Numbered from the stretch's first letter, positions 9,034 to 18,708 are shown. The stretch: 64,000 nt of DNA from Bacillota bacterium (GCA_023443625.1 JAEZTQ010000066.1:13256-77255), one strand, 5' to 3'. Program-made: numbers and translations. Notes: a model not told the origin generated them from the sequence alone.

Positions 9034-10161
9034 TTACTTTTCTAAAATAGTCTCCTCAATGGCAACCCCCAAATGCCTTCCCTTCTTCATGGTGTACCCC
9101 AAAACCACATCATTGGGTTTTAACAGTACACTGTTTTTAACCGTTCCCTTGCTTGAGAGAATACGAATATGCCAATCATCCTGTACAATTACATTAACAG
9201 TTTCTCCTTTGGGTGATTCACATTTTATAAGAAGCATTGGTCTCTTTTCCATCTTAATTCTTCCAACACTGACTGCTCTAATTCTTCCCGCCGAATTCAC
9301 AGCTAAAACATCATCTCCTGCCTTTAATTCTGATAAGTATTTTGTTGTATTATCTGGGCATAAAATATAGGAATGAATCGCACCAGCATTTACCCTGAAG
9401 GGTCTCAAATCCATATACGGCAGAAAGTGATTTTCTGAACTGACAAGGATACCTCCTGAAGAGGTTGAACCGATTATCATTCCTTCATCATCATCTAATT
9501 TACTAATCGTATCTACACAAACACGATCCCCCATACCCACATGCTGGATTCCTACAACTTTAAGTTCTTCTATATCAATATTATTTAAAGATAAACTTTC
9601 TACTTTATTTTTAAGTTTATTCAATTCTTCTATGTTATTATTTTTCATCAATACCGCCTGACTTCCCATTTCCATTGTCATTGATGCAACCCAACCATCT
9701 TCACTGTTATTGATTAATTTACAGATGGTATTGTTATATTGCTGCGAATAAGCAAGAATCAGTTCTAACGGGATATTTGTGACGGACTCAAACTGTATTA
9801 TAATCGTATTATAATTTTTGCTCAGCTCAATAGCCTTATCCATGCTTTCTTTATCGTTTATTGAAATAAATATTCCTAACTCCGTATCATCCCATGCAGA
9901 ACTTGATTTTTTATCAAAATCACATAAGAGAGGGATAATCCTCTGATCTTTATGTTCAGCAATGTATTTTTTTAATAAATCTTTATTTTCATTGCTAGCT
10001 TTTATAAATATTTTTATATTTCTTGGTATTTTTTCAGTCAACACAATTTGATTAAAATCTAAAAGAACACCGGAATATCCAATATTTAATGCATAGTTTA
10101 ATAGTTCTACTGCTTTTTTTTCATTGATTCCTGTAATATCAACCCATAATTCATTTTTCAT
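9034..10161 (-). CDS. GriH-like 3-dehydroquinate synthase II homologue
   Basis: About 375 residues. The start KNELWVDITG and the conserved core (VGSTSSGG-like GSTSSGGILVSSENH, then LPYMDLRPFRVNAGAIHSY) and the C-terminal barrel (VIVQDDWHIRILSS) match the archaeal-type DHQ synthase II family. Members either cyclise ADH to dehydroquinate or, as GriH, make 3-amino-4-hydroxybenzoate from the GriI product. With a GriI-like gene in the same operon and no shikimate genes nearby, the GriH role is preferred. I chose the ATG at 10161 (sixth codon of the open frame) because an AGGTGA lies 5 nt upstream. The N-terminal half is more divergent than the C-terminal half. Confidence 0.87.
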   Translation of the reverse strand: MKNELWVDITGINEKKAVELLNYALNIGYSGVLLDFNQIVLTEKIPRNIKIFIKASNENKDLLKKYIAEHKDQRIIPLLCDFDKKSSSAWDDTELGIFISINDKESMDKAIELSKNYNTIIIQFESVTNIPLELILAYSQQYNNTICKLINNSEDGWVASMTMEMGSQAVLMKNNNIEELNKLKNKVESLSLNNIDIEELKVVGIQHVGMGDRVCVDTISKLDDDEGMIIGSTSSGGILVSSENHFLPYMDLRPFRVNAGAIHSYILCPDNTTKYLSELKAGDDVLAVNSAGRIRAVSVGRIKMEKRPMLLIKCESPKGETVNVIVQDDWHIRILSSKGTVKNSVLLKPNDVVLGYTMKKGRHLGVAIEETILEK

Positions 10162-10244
10162 ACTCATCACCTGCATAATTTCTTATGTGTATTATGCCTT
10201 TTCCTTTCTTATCTACGAATATCCTTTTTTTATTATTATGTAGC

Positions 10245-11435
10245 CTATAAAAAATAGTTTGCCTTTCGAAGTTCTGTCATCACCAATAAGTTGTCTATAT
10301 TCTGTAATGTTTGTTTATCAACAAAGATAACCTTGCTTGGGAAGGGAAGATTTAATGTTGGTACTTTCAGATTTTTTGTCTCTCCTTCTATATATATTTT
10401 CAGTAAATCTTGTGTACATTGTAACTTCCAATAGTTAACATCTTTTAACTCCTCCAATTGGAATAAAGCCTCCTGCAACTCTCTCATGGAACAGGATTTA
10501 TTGCCAATGGTTATCATATCATTAATTCGTCCGTGATGAATCATAATATCCTCTAGCTTTCCACAAGGACAATGGCTTTTTTTAACTTCTACAATATCAC
10601 CCGTATTATAGCGAATGAGAGGAAAAGCCTCATTGTTTAACTGTGTAACTAATAATAATCCTTTTCCTTCTTGAATCGTTGTAACTTCATCCTTTAAATC
10701 AACTACTTCCAAATAAAAATCCTCTGAGCAATGCAAATTACCTTCACGACATGACACAGCAATATTCGCCGTTTCTGTTGAACCAAAATAATCATAGGCT
10801 GTTGCATGCCATATCTCCTCAATTCTTTTTCTTCTTTTTGGTGATAACATCTCCCCAGCAAGACAAAGTGCTCTTATATGAAAGTCCTTTTGTATGTCAT
10901 ACCCCAGGCGAACAGCGACATCCGCCAGGAGAATTGCTTCTGATGGATTACATGTTAAAATAGTAGCTTTTAATCTTTTCATAATCTCTAATACTCTAGG
11001 ATATGGTGTTATAACAGACCCGCGGCTGACGGGAATTATGGTGGCACCATTTAAAATAAACATTTTTGAAAATATATGTGCTGGTACAGAAATTGCATAG
11101 GGAAAACGCATCAATACAATATCATCCTGTCTAATGGCCAAATCCTTATTAAACAACTGCCAAGCAGCAACCTCCATGTCCTTGTGTGAGTACCATACTG
11201 GAACAGGTTTTCCCGTAGTTCCAAAAGATTCATGATATTCCTGTATCCTTTCCATCTCAACAGAAAGGACATCCAAGGGACTGCTATTTCTTAGCTCTTC
11301 TTTCGTTGTAGGAGGAATTGTACGAAAATCATCAAGGCTATTTATGCTCTTTTTGATTCCTTTTCTCATATAAAAAGGACTCTTTAACGCATTATCTAAA
11401 GCGTAATTTATTTTTCCAACCAAGTCCTCAATCAT
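10245..11435 (-). CDS. PaaK-type adenylate-forming aryl-acid ligase 2
   Basis: 396 residues, a shorter paralogue of the ligase at 7671-8999. The loop is ESFGTTGKPVPVW (Lys kept), with YDYFGSTETANIA and RYNTGDIVEV, then a CxCG pair and a C-terminal ELRKANYFL with the likely catalytic Lys. The family makes acyl adenylates from aromatic acids. In a benzoxazole pathway two such enzymes could activate the two aminohydroxybenzoate units or load a different acyl partner. Gene spacing to both neighbours is short (about 20-80 bp), consistent with one transcript. Confidence 0.86.
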   Translation of the reverse strand: MIEDLVGKINYALDNALKSPFYMRKGIKKSINSLDDFRTIPPTTKEELRNSSPLDVLSVEMERIQEYHESFGTTGKPVPVWYSHKDMEVAAWQLFNKDLAIRQDDIVLMRFPYAISVPAHIFSKMFILNGATIIPVSRGSVITPYPRVLEIMKRLKATILTCNPSEAILLADVAVRLGYDIQKDFHIRALCLAGEMLSPKRRKRIEEIWHATAYDYFGSTETANIAVSCREGNLHCSEDFYLEVVDLKDEVTTIQEGKGLLLVTQLNNEAFPLIRYNTGDIVEVKKSHCPCGKLEDIMIHHGRINDMITIGNKSCSMRELQEALFQLEELKDVNYWKLQCTQDLLKIYIEGETKNLKVPTLNLPFPSKVIFVDKQTLQNIDNLLVMTELRKANYFL

Positions 11436-11457
11436 AATCCATTCTTCTTTCTAATAA

Positions 11458-12297
11458 TTATTTATGTAGCTCTAATATTTCTCTAATCTCTTTATGCTGA
11501 ATTTTATTGGTAGAGAAATTCTTCCCTTCTCTTAATTTATCTAGATCTATTTCTAGGTTCAGTAATCCGGTCTCATTATCATTTAACTTTCCTAATATAA
11601 AGTTATCAACTTTAGTACAAATACAATCCTCCAAAAGATTGGTATTTAACATAGCTGATGTCAAGCCGTAGAAATCAATTCTCGATATACTACTTGTCCC
11701 AACTATAGTTGATAGCAAGAGGTAGCATGGAATATCCATTACCCTTGATAAAGCAACGTTCTCTACTATACAGCTGTATTCGAAAGGTATTTGGGAGATA
11801 CATATTAGGATATCAGCATCTTCAACTGCAAGCCTTTCACATAACAATAAGGAGTTAATATCATTGCCTATGAGCACTCCCAATTTGCCTATCTCTGTTT
11901 CAAATATACCAACTTTATTTCCAGGGCATAAAAATTGTTCTTCAAACTCATTCAAGCATATTTTCCTGTGCTTTCCGATTAATCTTCCATTATTACCAAT
12001 AACAAGTGCTGTATTGTAATATTCATCTCCACTCTTCTCCAGTAATCCCCCTATGACATGGGAACCATACCTTAAGGCAATCTTAGATAATTCATGAAAT
12101 AGATATCCATCCATGGTCTCGGCTGTTTTATCCATATTACAAAGATTAATTGCTGATGCAAATAATTCAGGAAAACAAATTAGATCATATGATGAATTAA
12201 CACCTTTTTCCAACATCTTATTTACTTCATCAATCGCTTCTTGTTTCGAATCTATATTAGCTTTTGTCTGTACTAATGCAATTTTTATCGTGTTTAT
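11458..12297 (-). CDS. Nitrilase-superfamily protein lacking the catalytic Cys; apparent AUA start
   Basis: Carbon-nitrogen hydrolase fold. The catalytic Glu is present (CFPELF) and the Lys is present (KHRKICL), but the nucleophile motif reads VLIGNDIN, with Gly where the Cys of ...ICYD... belongs. The first ATG (12216) would remove the conserved first strand. Upstream of it the frame stays open and encodes KIALVQTKANID..., typical of the family N-terminus. The frame reaches back to an ATA at 12297 placed 6 nt after GGAGAGG, with no ATG, GTG or TTG. Using that start the protein is 279 residues, the same length as its paralogue at 18709-19548. Function: probably not a hydrolase; it may be a structural or non-hydrolytic partner. 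Confidence 0.75.
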   Translation of the reverse strand: MNTIKIALVQTKANIDSKQEAIDEVNKMLEKGVNSSYDLICFPELFASAINLCNMDKTAETMDGYLFHELSKIALRYGSHVIGGLLEKSGDEYYNTALVIGNNGRLIGKHRKICLNEFEEQFLCPGNKVGIFETEIGKLGVLIGNDINSLLLCERLAVEDADILICISQIPFEYSCIVENVALSRVMDIPCYLLLSTIVGTSSISRIDFYGLTSAMLNTNLLEDCICTKVDNFILGKLNDNETGLLNLEIDLDKLREGKNFSTNKIQHKEIREILELHK

Positions 12298-12318
12298 TAT
12301 AAACCTCTCCTTTCTTTG

Positions 12319-13158
12319 TTATTTCGAAAACATTATATATTCGGAAATATTTTCTTCTATCTTATTATCATAAACACTTACCAATCGATCCATTGCATTT
12401 AACAATTCTGTTATATACTCCTCACTAGCTTCGGCTAATATGTTTCCAAAAGTACCTCTAGCAATTATACTAAATACCATATCTGGAACAGATTTAAACT
12501 CAGTAAGAAAGCTAAAAAATGTATGCTTTTCTACTTTTAATCCAACATTAAGGGCGCATTCAATAATATCATTACTTTCCATACGGCTTCCCCAATTATT
12601 AATAATTTTTTTCGGATAGTTCATCTCTCCTTGGCATCTTTTAGATACCTTTAAAATTGCCTTAAATAGCATGTTACCAGTATACTCTACATTCTTACGC
12701 TCTAAATCAACTTTGCCAAGAGTATAACCTGGCAAAGAGCAGATGAAAATACCTCCCTCCTTTAAGGAATTGGCTATAGCATAAACCGTTTCTTTTTTTA
12801 ACCATTGCATTCCATAATTACAGGCTATTATATCTGCCTTCAGATGTATATATTCCAGATCATTAGCATCATATAGAAAGAACTTACCTTGTGGTATTTT
12901 CTTTTCTCTTGCAATAGAAAGCATCTTGTCTGAAATATCCAATCCAGTAATCACAGCATCAGGATAAGCATTAGAAAGCTTATTTGTTAAAATGCCTGTC
13001 CCACAGCAAATATCTATTATATTTTCTATTCTTTGATTTTTCGTATAATCCCTAGCAAACTTGATTATTTGATCTGCAATTGTATTATAATATTGCTTAT
13101 TACTATCCGTTTCATAAGCAGTATGTAAATCATCAAAAATAGCTTCTATATAATTCAC
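12319..13158 (-). CDS. Class I SAM-dependent methyltransferase (BioC/UbiE-like)
   Basis: 279 residues. The SAM motif I is IDICCGTGILTNKL near residue 48, with an acidic residue (TGLDIS) after strand 2 and FLYDANDLEYI for motif II. The general build resembles BioC/UbiE small-molecule methyltransferases. Within the aromatic cluster it probably methylates a hydroxyl, carboxylate or amine of the benzoxazole-type product. It begins with GTG (GTGAATTAT) with AGGGTGG upstream, and lies 11 bp after the ABC permease gene. The acceptor cannot be told from sequence. Confidence 0.82.
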   Translation of the reverse strand: MNYIEAIFDDLHTAYETDSNKQYYNTIADQIIKFARDYTKNQRIENIIDICCGTGILTNKLSNAYPDAVITGLDISDKMLSIAREKKIPQGKFFLYDANDLEYIHLKADIIACNYGMQWLKKETVYAIANSLKEGGIFICSLPGYTLGKVDLERKNVEYTGNMLFKAILKVSKRCQGEMNYPKKIINNWGSRMESNDIIECALNVGLKVEKHTFFSFLTEFKSVPDMVFSIIARGTFGNILAEASEEYITELLNAMDRLVSVYDNKIEENISEYIMFSK

Positions 13159-13169
13159 CTAATGCCACC

Positions 13170-14312
13170 CTATTCCTTATAAAAACTGTATTTATGATAT
13201 AAAAGAGTCCCAAAGAAAATTACCCCAGCGAACATTAATACTATGTATAAGCTATAATTACCAAATATAGCCATTCGGTCAAGCACTCTAGTCATTACTT
13301 CTCTTAGCCAGTAGGTTGGTGTGAACTTCCCTATTAACACCATGTACTTTGGCATATAGGTAATGGGCCAATATAATCCACCCAGCATAGCCAATACATT
13401 AATAAGGATATTGACCAATGCCAAAAACATGCTCTTACTTTTTGACACAGTAGAGATAAATATTCCCAGAGCCAATCCAATTAGACCTGACAAAAACAGT
13501 ACCAAGGAGATACCTAGGGTTATCTGGATGGAATTTAAGTTTACTACCCAGTTTAAAACAACTGCTATGATACAAATCTGGATTAGATTAATTACCAGGG
13601 ATCCATAAATAAGGGAGGATATATATTGTCTATAGTTGTACCTTGTATTTGAGACCCGGGTAACTATATGATTTCTCTTATCCTCAAGGAATTTATTGCC
13701 AATGTAGCAATTATAATAAATCATAAAGAAAATAATAAAGCCCCAAAATGTAGCCTGACCACTACTTACATCCTCTGTATTCTTTGAAGGGGTTATTAGC
13801 TTAAGCTTAACAGATGGATTTTCAACAAGAGAGCGATAGGAAGCAAAGTCTGTATCCGTATCTGTAACCCTACCAGCCACTGTATATTTATTGATAGAGT
13901 AATTTAAATCTTCCTCAAAAAAAGTAAACATGGCACTTCCCGTTAAATTCATTGTCTTAACCTTAATATCCTCGTCACTATCATGAATATTCTTACTCAT
14001 ACCTTCTGGAAAAATCACCACATAATTTACCTTGTTTTTAATCAGGTTTTGGCAAGCTTGCTCTTCACTCAAAAGAGTGATTGTATATTTTTCCTCCAAG
14101 TGACTGATTATCTCCTTTGTTATATCAGAATCATCATGATCAACAATTCCTACCCGACAGTCTGCAAATACTTTATCCAAATTATCCGAGGTCTCCTGGC
14201 TCATCTTATAAATAAAAGCATATAAAAGGATTGCAATAATCGGTATCACAAATAAGACACTACTAAATATCCCGTGTAAATTTCTTTTTACGTTAAACCA
14301 TACTATTTTCAT
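13170..14312 (-). CDS. ABC-2 type exporter permease
   Basis: 380 residues with one N-terminal membrane helix, a long extracytoplasmic region (about residues 40-170) and a group of five or so C-terminal helices, the usual ABC-2 layout. It overlaps the next permease gene by ATGA (14309-14312), implying translational coupling. With the paralogous permease (14309-15436) and the ATPase (15445-16377) it should form a heterodimeric exporter. Placement in the middle of the aromatic operon suggests product export or self-protection. Confidence 0.86.
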   Translation of the reverse strand: MKIVWFNVKRNLHGIFSSVLFVIPIIAILLYAFIYKMSQETSDNLDKVFADCRVGIVDHDDSDITKEIISHLEEKYTITLLSEEQACQNLIKNKVNYVVIFPEGMSKNIHDSDEDIKVKTMNLTGSAMFTFFEEDLNYSINKYTVAGRVTDTDTDFASYRSLVENPSVKLKLITPSKNTEDVSSGQATFWGFIIFFMIYYNCYIGNKFLEDKRNHIVTRVSNTRYNYRQYISSLIYGSLVINLIQICIIAVVLNWVVNLNSIQITLGISLVLFLSGLIGLALGIFISTVSKSKSMFLALVNILINVLAMLGGLYWPITYMPKYMVLIGKFTPTYWLREVMTRVLDRMAIFGNYSLYIVLMFAGVIFFGTLLYHKYSFYKE

Positions 14313-15436
14313 CCCATTTCACCTCTTCTATTTGTAAATAATATGATCAGCAATAAGGCTACACTCCATATGGAAATAACCGATAAATATCTTGTAATAT
14401 CTACTGCATCGGTTTTATATATTACGCTAAATAAAGCATTTTGGCATACTGCATTGGGCAGGTAGTTTTCTACCAAATTGGCAAATACTCCATTTCCAAG
14501 ATCTAATATCACAAATCCGCTTGCCAAAAAAGTGCATCCTAAAATGATAATGTTAGCCAAAGTATAAGCAATATTATAATTTTTGCAGATAGAAATTAGA
14601 GCTGCACCAAATAGATTAGTGAAGACAATGAATACTCCGAGAATTAGGATTAAATTAATCAAATTATTGCCCAGATAGATACCATATACAAATTTATAGA
14701 ATAAAAGAAGAAATAAGACCTGTGCACATACTAAGATAAAAGAAGCCAATAAGATCCCCGAAATAATTGAAAATTTCTTACAAGTGATACTTTTTACCCT
14801 TGCTCCATGCTTTCCGATTATGGTTTCGCTTAGTATTTTTATGGCATAAAGTGAACCATATAGACAAATCAAAACTGCCAGAGTAATCCCATAATAATCA
14901 AAAGCCTTAGGGGTATGATTACCCGTTAAACTCTCAGGGACAATATAAGTATCACCAATTAAATCAGTTATTATCTGGGCCTTGTTATTCTTAATAATTT
15001 CAGGTGTATACATCGCCTTGGTGGTATTATATTTTTCAATGACATATTTGGCAATTTGTGTACCTTGGGTATTGCTATCCTCTACATAGAGAGATATTTC
15101 TTGATTTTTATCCACTTCTGTATAATAGAGATATCCGTCTAATACCGAATCCTCATACTGCTTTTTGGCATCCCCTAAAGAATCAACTTCAACTATGTTA
15201 ATGACGTCTTTCATAATGTCTGTATGAAATATTTCTAACAAGGCATTGGCATAATTATTATCATTAACTAACCCAAATGTTTCTTTCTCCACTATGGGTG
15301 ATTGAAAATCACTTTTTAAGGCATTACCAACAATACACGCCAAAACAATTGGGAATATTACCATAAGAATCATACTTACAACATCTCTAAGTTCTCTCTT
15401 ACAGGTATATTTTAATGTGGTCCAAATCATCCTCAT
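14309..15436 (-). CDS. ABC-2 type exporter permease
   Basis: 375 residues, same layout as its neighbour: one N-terminal helix (ILMVIFPIVLACIVG), an outside domain and a C-terminal bundle of helices. AGGAGG precedes the ATG at 15436; an in-frame ATG two codons later is also possible. It begins 8 bp after the ATPase stop and couples to the second permease through ATGA. Substrate is inferred from context as the aromatic product. Confidence 0.85.
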   Translation of the reverse strand: MRMIWTTLKYTCKRELRDVVSMILMVIFPIVLACIVGNALKSDFQSPIVEKETFGLVNDNNYANALLEIFHTDIMKDVINIVEVDSLGDAKKQYEDSVLDGYLYYTEVDKNQEISLYVEDSNTQGTQIAKYVIEKYNTTKAMYTPEIIKNNKAQIITDLIGDTYIVPESLTGNHTPKAFDYYGITLAVLICLYGSLYAIKILSETIIGKHGARVKSITCKKFSIISGILLASFILVCAQVLFLLLFYKFVYGIYLGNNLINLILILGVFIVFTNLFGAALISICKNYNIAYTLANIIILGCTFLASGFVILDLGNGVFANLVENYLPNAVCQNALFSVIYKTDAVDITRYLSVISIWSVALLLIILFTNRRGEMG

Positions 15437-15444
15437 TTGCCTCC

Positions 15445-16377
15445 TTAATCCCGAAGATTTCGTCCTGTTAATTGAAGAAAGATATCTTCCAGATTGTTCT
15501 TCTTCATATCAATCGAGTAATATTCATATTTCTGCTTTTCAATGGCTTCTAATATATATTTCAACTCATGAGCAGCTGTCTTTGCTATGATTTCTAACAT
15601 TGAGTCCTTGACCTTGCAGGAGATCACGCCACCTAAAGCCTGAATAGCTTTGATTAGCCCTTCTTCGGGAGCTTGGTTTAACAGAATATGAAACTTCTCT
15701 TCTGCATTATACTTGTTTAAGATCTCCTCCTTTGTGCCGCTTTCGATTATATTCCCGTGATCTATAATAAGAATTTTATTACAAATGGACTCAATCTCCT
15801 CCATATAATGTGATGTATATATTACTGTCGTTCCTCTGGCATTTAGTTCCTTAATGGAACCTAGTATATGATTTCTCGATTGAGCATCAATACCTACGGT
15901 AGGCTCATCTAGAATAATAAGTTTTGGCTTATGTACAATTGCACATCCAATATTAAGTCTTCTCTTCATACCGCCGGAGAATGTCTTAGGCAATTTCTTT
16001 GCGACGCTTGTAAGCCCTATAAACTCCAAGGTCTCATCCACCTGTTTCTTTAATTCTTGCCCCTTAATCCTATATAGACTTCCGAAATACTCAAGATTTT
16101 CTCTGGCTGTTAAATCCTCAAATATAACGATATCCTGTGGCACTAGTCCCATATAGCTTTGAAGTTCTTTCTTATGCTTATGAAAATCTTTTCCTAAGAT
16201 TTCTAGCTTACCGCTGTTTTTACTAATAATGCCGCTTAAGATATTTATAGTAGTAGACTTACCGGCACCGTTTGGCCCTAATAACCCTAGAATATCTTTA
16301 TCCTCAACCTCAAAATTGATATTGTTGACTGCTATGACATCACCGTATTTTTTCACAAGTCCCTGTACTTTAATCAT
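15445..16377 (-). CDS. ABC exporter ATP-binding subunit
   Basis: 310 residues, complete nucleotide-binding domain: Walker A LLGPNGAGKSTTIN (residues 33-46), signature TFSGGMKRRL, Walker B LIILDEPTVGID, and the switch His in YTSHYMEE. The C-terminal extension of about 90 residues is usual for drug-type ABC-2 ATPases (DrrA-like). It powers the two permeases encoded just downstream. A good ribosome site (GGAGG) precedes the ATG. Confidence 0.9.
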   Translation of the reverse strand: MIKVQGLVKKYGDVIAVNNINFEVEDKDILGLLGPNGAGKSTTINILSGIISKNSGKLEILGKDFHKHKKELQSYMGLVPQDIVIFEDLTARENLEYFGSLYRIKGQELKKQVDETLEFIGLTSVAKKLPKTFSGGMKRRLNIGCAIVHKPKLIILDEPTVGIDAQSRNHILGSIKELNARGTTVIYTSHYMEEIESICNKILIIDHGNIIESGTKEEILNKYNAEEKFHILLNQAPEEGLIKAIQALGGVISCKVKDSMLEIIAKTAAHELKYILEAIEKQKYEYYSIDMKKNNLEDIFLQLTGRNLRD

Positions 16378-16529
16378 TGAATCATTTAATCCTCCATTTA
16401 TCTCAAATTATTATATCCGCAAAGATTTGAACACAGATTACTATATAGAAATTTTTAATCCCCATGGTAAAAGCATCTGAATAGCTTCTTACTCAACCTA
16501 GCAGTATAACCTATTCCTAGTCTTTCGCA

Positions 16530-17489
16530 CTAAATATTATAAGCATTGCTAAGATATTTACAGCGATCATAATTACAAAATACTTGTTCCCACAATGAAA
16601 AATCCATTTCTTCCTTAATAGTTTCTAATACTTCTCTATTATCTTTTCCTTCAAGAAATAAATCTATAGCTCTGGAATAGACTGCTGTAATTCCTGCCAT
16701 AAATCCAGGATCCAAATCTCTACCTATTGTCTTAATAGAATCAACCCCTGTCTCCATAATCTTATCCAATTGGCAAAGAGAACAATCTTCATTGACATCA
16801 AGAATATTAATCTCTTCTGACGTTTCCTTAATTCTGTATTTTGCACGGCAGGGTATACCAGTTTGAAAATTGGGATTATTAAGATGGAGAAGACCGCAGG
16901 TTCCCTCTAAAAACGAACATCCAAAATGGCCGAATATTTCGATTTTAACCTTGGTACTTTGAGTGATATCCTTAATTTCTTCTATACTTAAGGGATGGGG
17001 GAGCACTACTTTATCAATCCCCATCTCCTCATAAAACTTTAATGTAGACTTATTAAGCGTAATCAAGAACGTACTTATTGTAATAGGAATATTAATTCCA
17101 GAGTTTTTTAAATATAATAAATTACCCAAATCTCCAACAATTACCCGATCTACTCCCGCATCTATCCCTCTTTTTACATAATCCAAATAATGCTTCCTTG
17201 TATCCTTTTCGCCGGTAAAATTGCAATTATTTGCCCATGGTACATTGGCAACCAATTCCACCTTAATTCCATTGGCATGTGCAAATGCAACCGTCTCTAC
17301 AAAATCATCATAGGATAAAACTGTTTTTCTTTTATCAAAGCATGAATACTTTGTTCTGCCTGAAAAGGTAATATTATTACCATAATCATTATATTCAAAA
17401 CCGCAATAGAACTCACCTGCACCTGCATCAGCCTGCATATGTGCACCTTGTAGGGTATTTACAGGAGCTTTAATAATAACTTTTTTCAT
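16530..17489 (-). CDS. U32-family iron-sulfur protein, UbiU-like
   Basis: About 319 residues, peptidase-U32 fold. It starts KKVIIKAPVNTLQGA with GAGEFYCGF, and has the cluster Cys set in GHFGC, EGTCGLLH, IPCRAKYR and EDCSLC. UbiU, UbiV, RlhA and TrhP of this family use a [4Fe-4S] cluster for oxygen-independent hydroxylation, with prephenate as oxygen donor in the cases known. Together with the UbiV-like gene upstream it forms a UbiU/UbiV-type pair. I infer it hydroxylates an aromatic intermediate of the cluster. The frame opens at 17537, but the ATG at 17489 starts the conserved fold and follows AAAGGA. The repeat at 17561 lies in the gap before it. Alternatively a true protease or RNA hydroxylase, but genes for those are not normally in such operons. 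Confidence 0.82.
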   Translation of the reverse strand: MKKVIIKAPVNTLQGAHMQADAGAGEFYCGFEYNDYGNNITFSGRTKYSCFDKRKTVLSYDDFVETVAFAHANGIKVELVANVPWANNCNFTGEKDTRKHYLDYVKRGIDAGVDRVIVGDLGNLLYLKNSGINIPITISTFLITLNKSTLKFYEEMGIDKVVLPHPLSIEEIKDITQSTKVKIEIFGHFGCSFLEGTCGLLHLNNPNFQTGIPCRAKYRIKETSEEINILDVNEDCSLCQLDKIMETGVDSIKTIGRDLDPGFMAGITAVYSRAIDLFLEGKDNREVLETIKEEMDFSLWEQVFCNYDRCKYLSNAYNI

Positions 17490-17560
17490 ATAATAACCAT
17501 TCCTTTCTGTAACCTGCATGCTTTGGGCCACAAGCAATATTTGCGTGCGAAAAATTATTT

Positions 17561-17661
17561 TTCACACTAACAGTACATGCCTTCCCTTTGAGTTAGTTTG
17601 TGCCGTAGATTACGCAGGCACAAACTTCTAAGTGTGAAAATTGCTTTTTATTTTTACACTA
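17561..17661. repeat. Structured dispersed repeat, single copy
   Basis: About 95 bp with outer arms TTCACAC/GTGTGAA and an inner hairpin GTTTGTGCC/GGCACAAAC with a 12-nt loop; a fragment of a second unit (TTTTTACACT) follows. The same element occurs in tandem at 63804-64000 with over 85% identity by eye. It sits in the 240-bp gap between the two U32 genes, 72 bp 5' of the start of the UbiU-like gene. It has no open frame. Confidence 0.85.
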
Positions 17662-17730
17662 TCTCCTTATATAATCAGTTAGTGGCTAAATCATCAATTA
17701 TCCTCACTGAAACTTAGGCTAAGGTCTTAA

Positions 17731-18630
17731 TCAGGACACCCTACTTTCTCTTTCTTGTAATTTACTAATAAGCTCCTCTATTTCAGAAACTGTAAAATCA
17801 TAATCATTAATGACATAACTATATATATCTACATTATTCTTTAGAATGTCACATAAAGGGATTTCACTCTTTTTATATAGAACATTGCCTAGTAAGAAGA
17901 GGTTGGTAAAATCACGATTGTTTTTATTAATACAAGGTTGATACTCTATATCACTGGTTGTCTGAGCCATGGTAATCTCAATTTTGTTTTTACATGCTTG
18001 TGAACATTCACCCAGCTGCAATTTATCATAAATTGCATAGGCACATTTTCGAGAAAATGCAACTACATAATTACCTATATGACAACTTATTTTCCAACCC
18101 CTATCTGTAATTTTTTTAAACCCTCTAAAAGAATTAATATGTAAACTGGTCTCTATCCCTGTAACACCATATTTTGAATAATGCTCAATTTTGAACTCAT
18201 CTGCCAAAGTATTAGCAAGTACATCCTCCGGATATTTCTCATCTTCTATATATTCCTCAATCCACGGCGTATCTTCTAATGACCGAGTTATACCCCGTCC
18301 TAAGAACACTTCCTTGGGGAGAATGTTATTCTTATGAGCTTCGTAGAGTAATCCTAAATCATTGACTACCAAAATATAATCTATGCTATTGTTATGTAAT
18401 AATCTCAAAGTTAAAACAAATTCCTGAAGATGTTTGTCTGATAATTTTGGTGTAATCAGTTTAAACCTATAACCCTTTTTAATAATATTTCTGCCAATCT
18501 TCAATGCTTCATCTCCCAAAGGGATATGATAGACACAGGCTTCATCGCCGATGGAGATAATTCCAACACCAATTCCAAGATAGTTTTGTAGGTTTTTATA
18601 GTCTCTTACGTGTAATTCAGCAATATTCAT
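17731..18630 (-). CDS. U32-family iron-sulfur protein, UbiV-like
   Basis: About 299 residues. The end region GNYVVAFSRKCAYAIYDK, GECSQACKNK and QPCINK lines up by eye with the four-Cys [4Fe-4S] site of UbiV (AYSARC...DECETCC). The N-terminal barrel is shorter and more divergent than in UbiU. UbiU and UbiV act as a heterodimer in anaerobic ubiquinone hydroxylation; a quinone-independent pair inside an aromatic biosynthetic operon suggests a dedicated anaerobic hydroxylase. AGGAGG lies 6 nt before the ATG at 18630, so the seven extra N-terminal codons of the open frame are excluded. It lies between a pseudo-nitrilase gene and the UbiU-like gene. Confidence 0.78.
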   Translation of the reverse strand: MNIAELHVRDYKNLQNYLGIGVGIISIGDEACVYHIPLGDEALKIGRNIIKKGYRFKLITPKLSDKHLQEFVLTLRLLHNNSIDYILVVNDLGLLYEAHKNNILPKEVFLGRGITRSLEDTPWIEEYIEDEKYPEDVLANTLADEFKIEHYSKYGVTGIETSLHINSFRGFKKITDRGWKISCHIGNYVVAFSRKCAYAIYDKLQLGECSQACKNKIEITMAQTTSDIEYQPCINKNNRDFTNLFLLGNVLYKKSEIPLCDILKNNVDIYSYVINDYDFTVSEIEELISKLQERESRVS

Positions 18631-18708
18631 TGAGCACCTCCTGGTATACATTATTTTTTTAAGACTGCTATTTTAAAAGATTTGTATCTTTTATTTCTAT
18701 AAAATAAG

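Noticed and set aside
5963..10161. Archaeal-type shikimate entry (ADH synthase and DHQ synthase II) for aromatic amino acids
   Set aside because: Considered, but the genes sit with aryl-acid ligases, an amidohydrolase and an exporter and with no other shikimate gene, so the GriI/GriH role is favoured.
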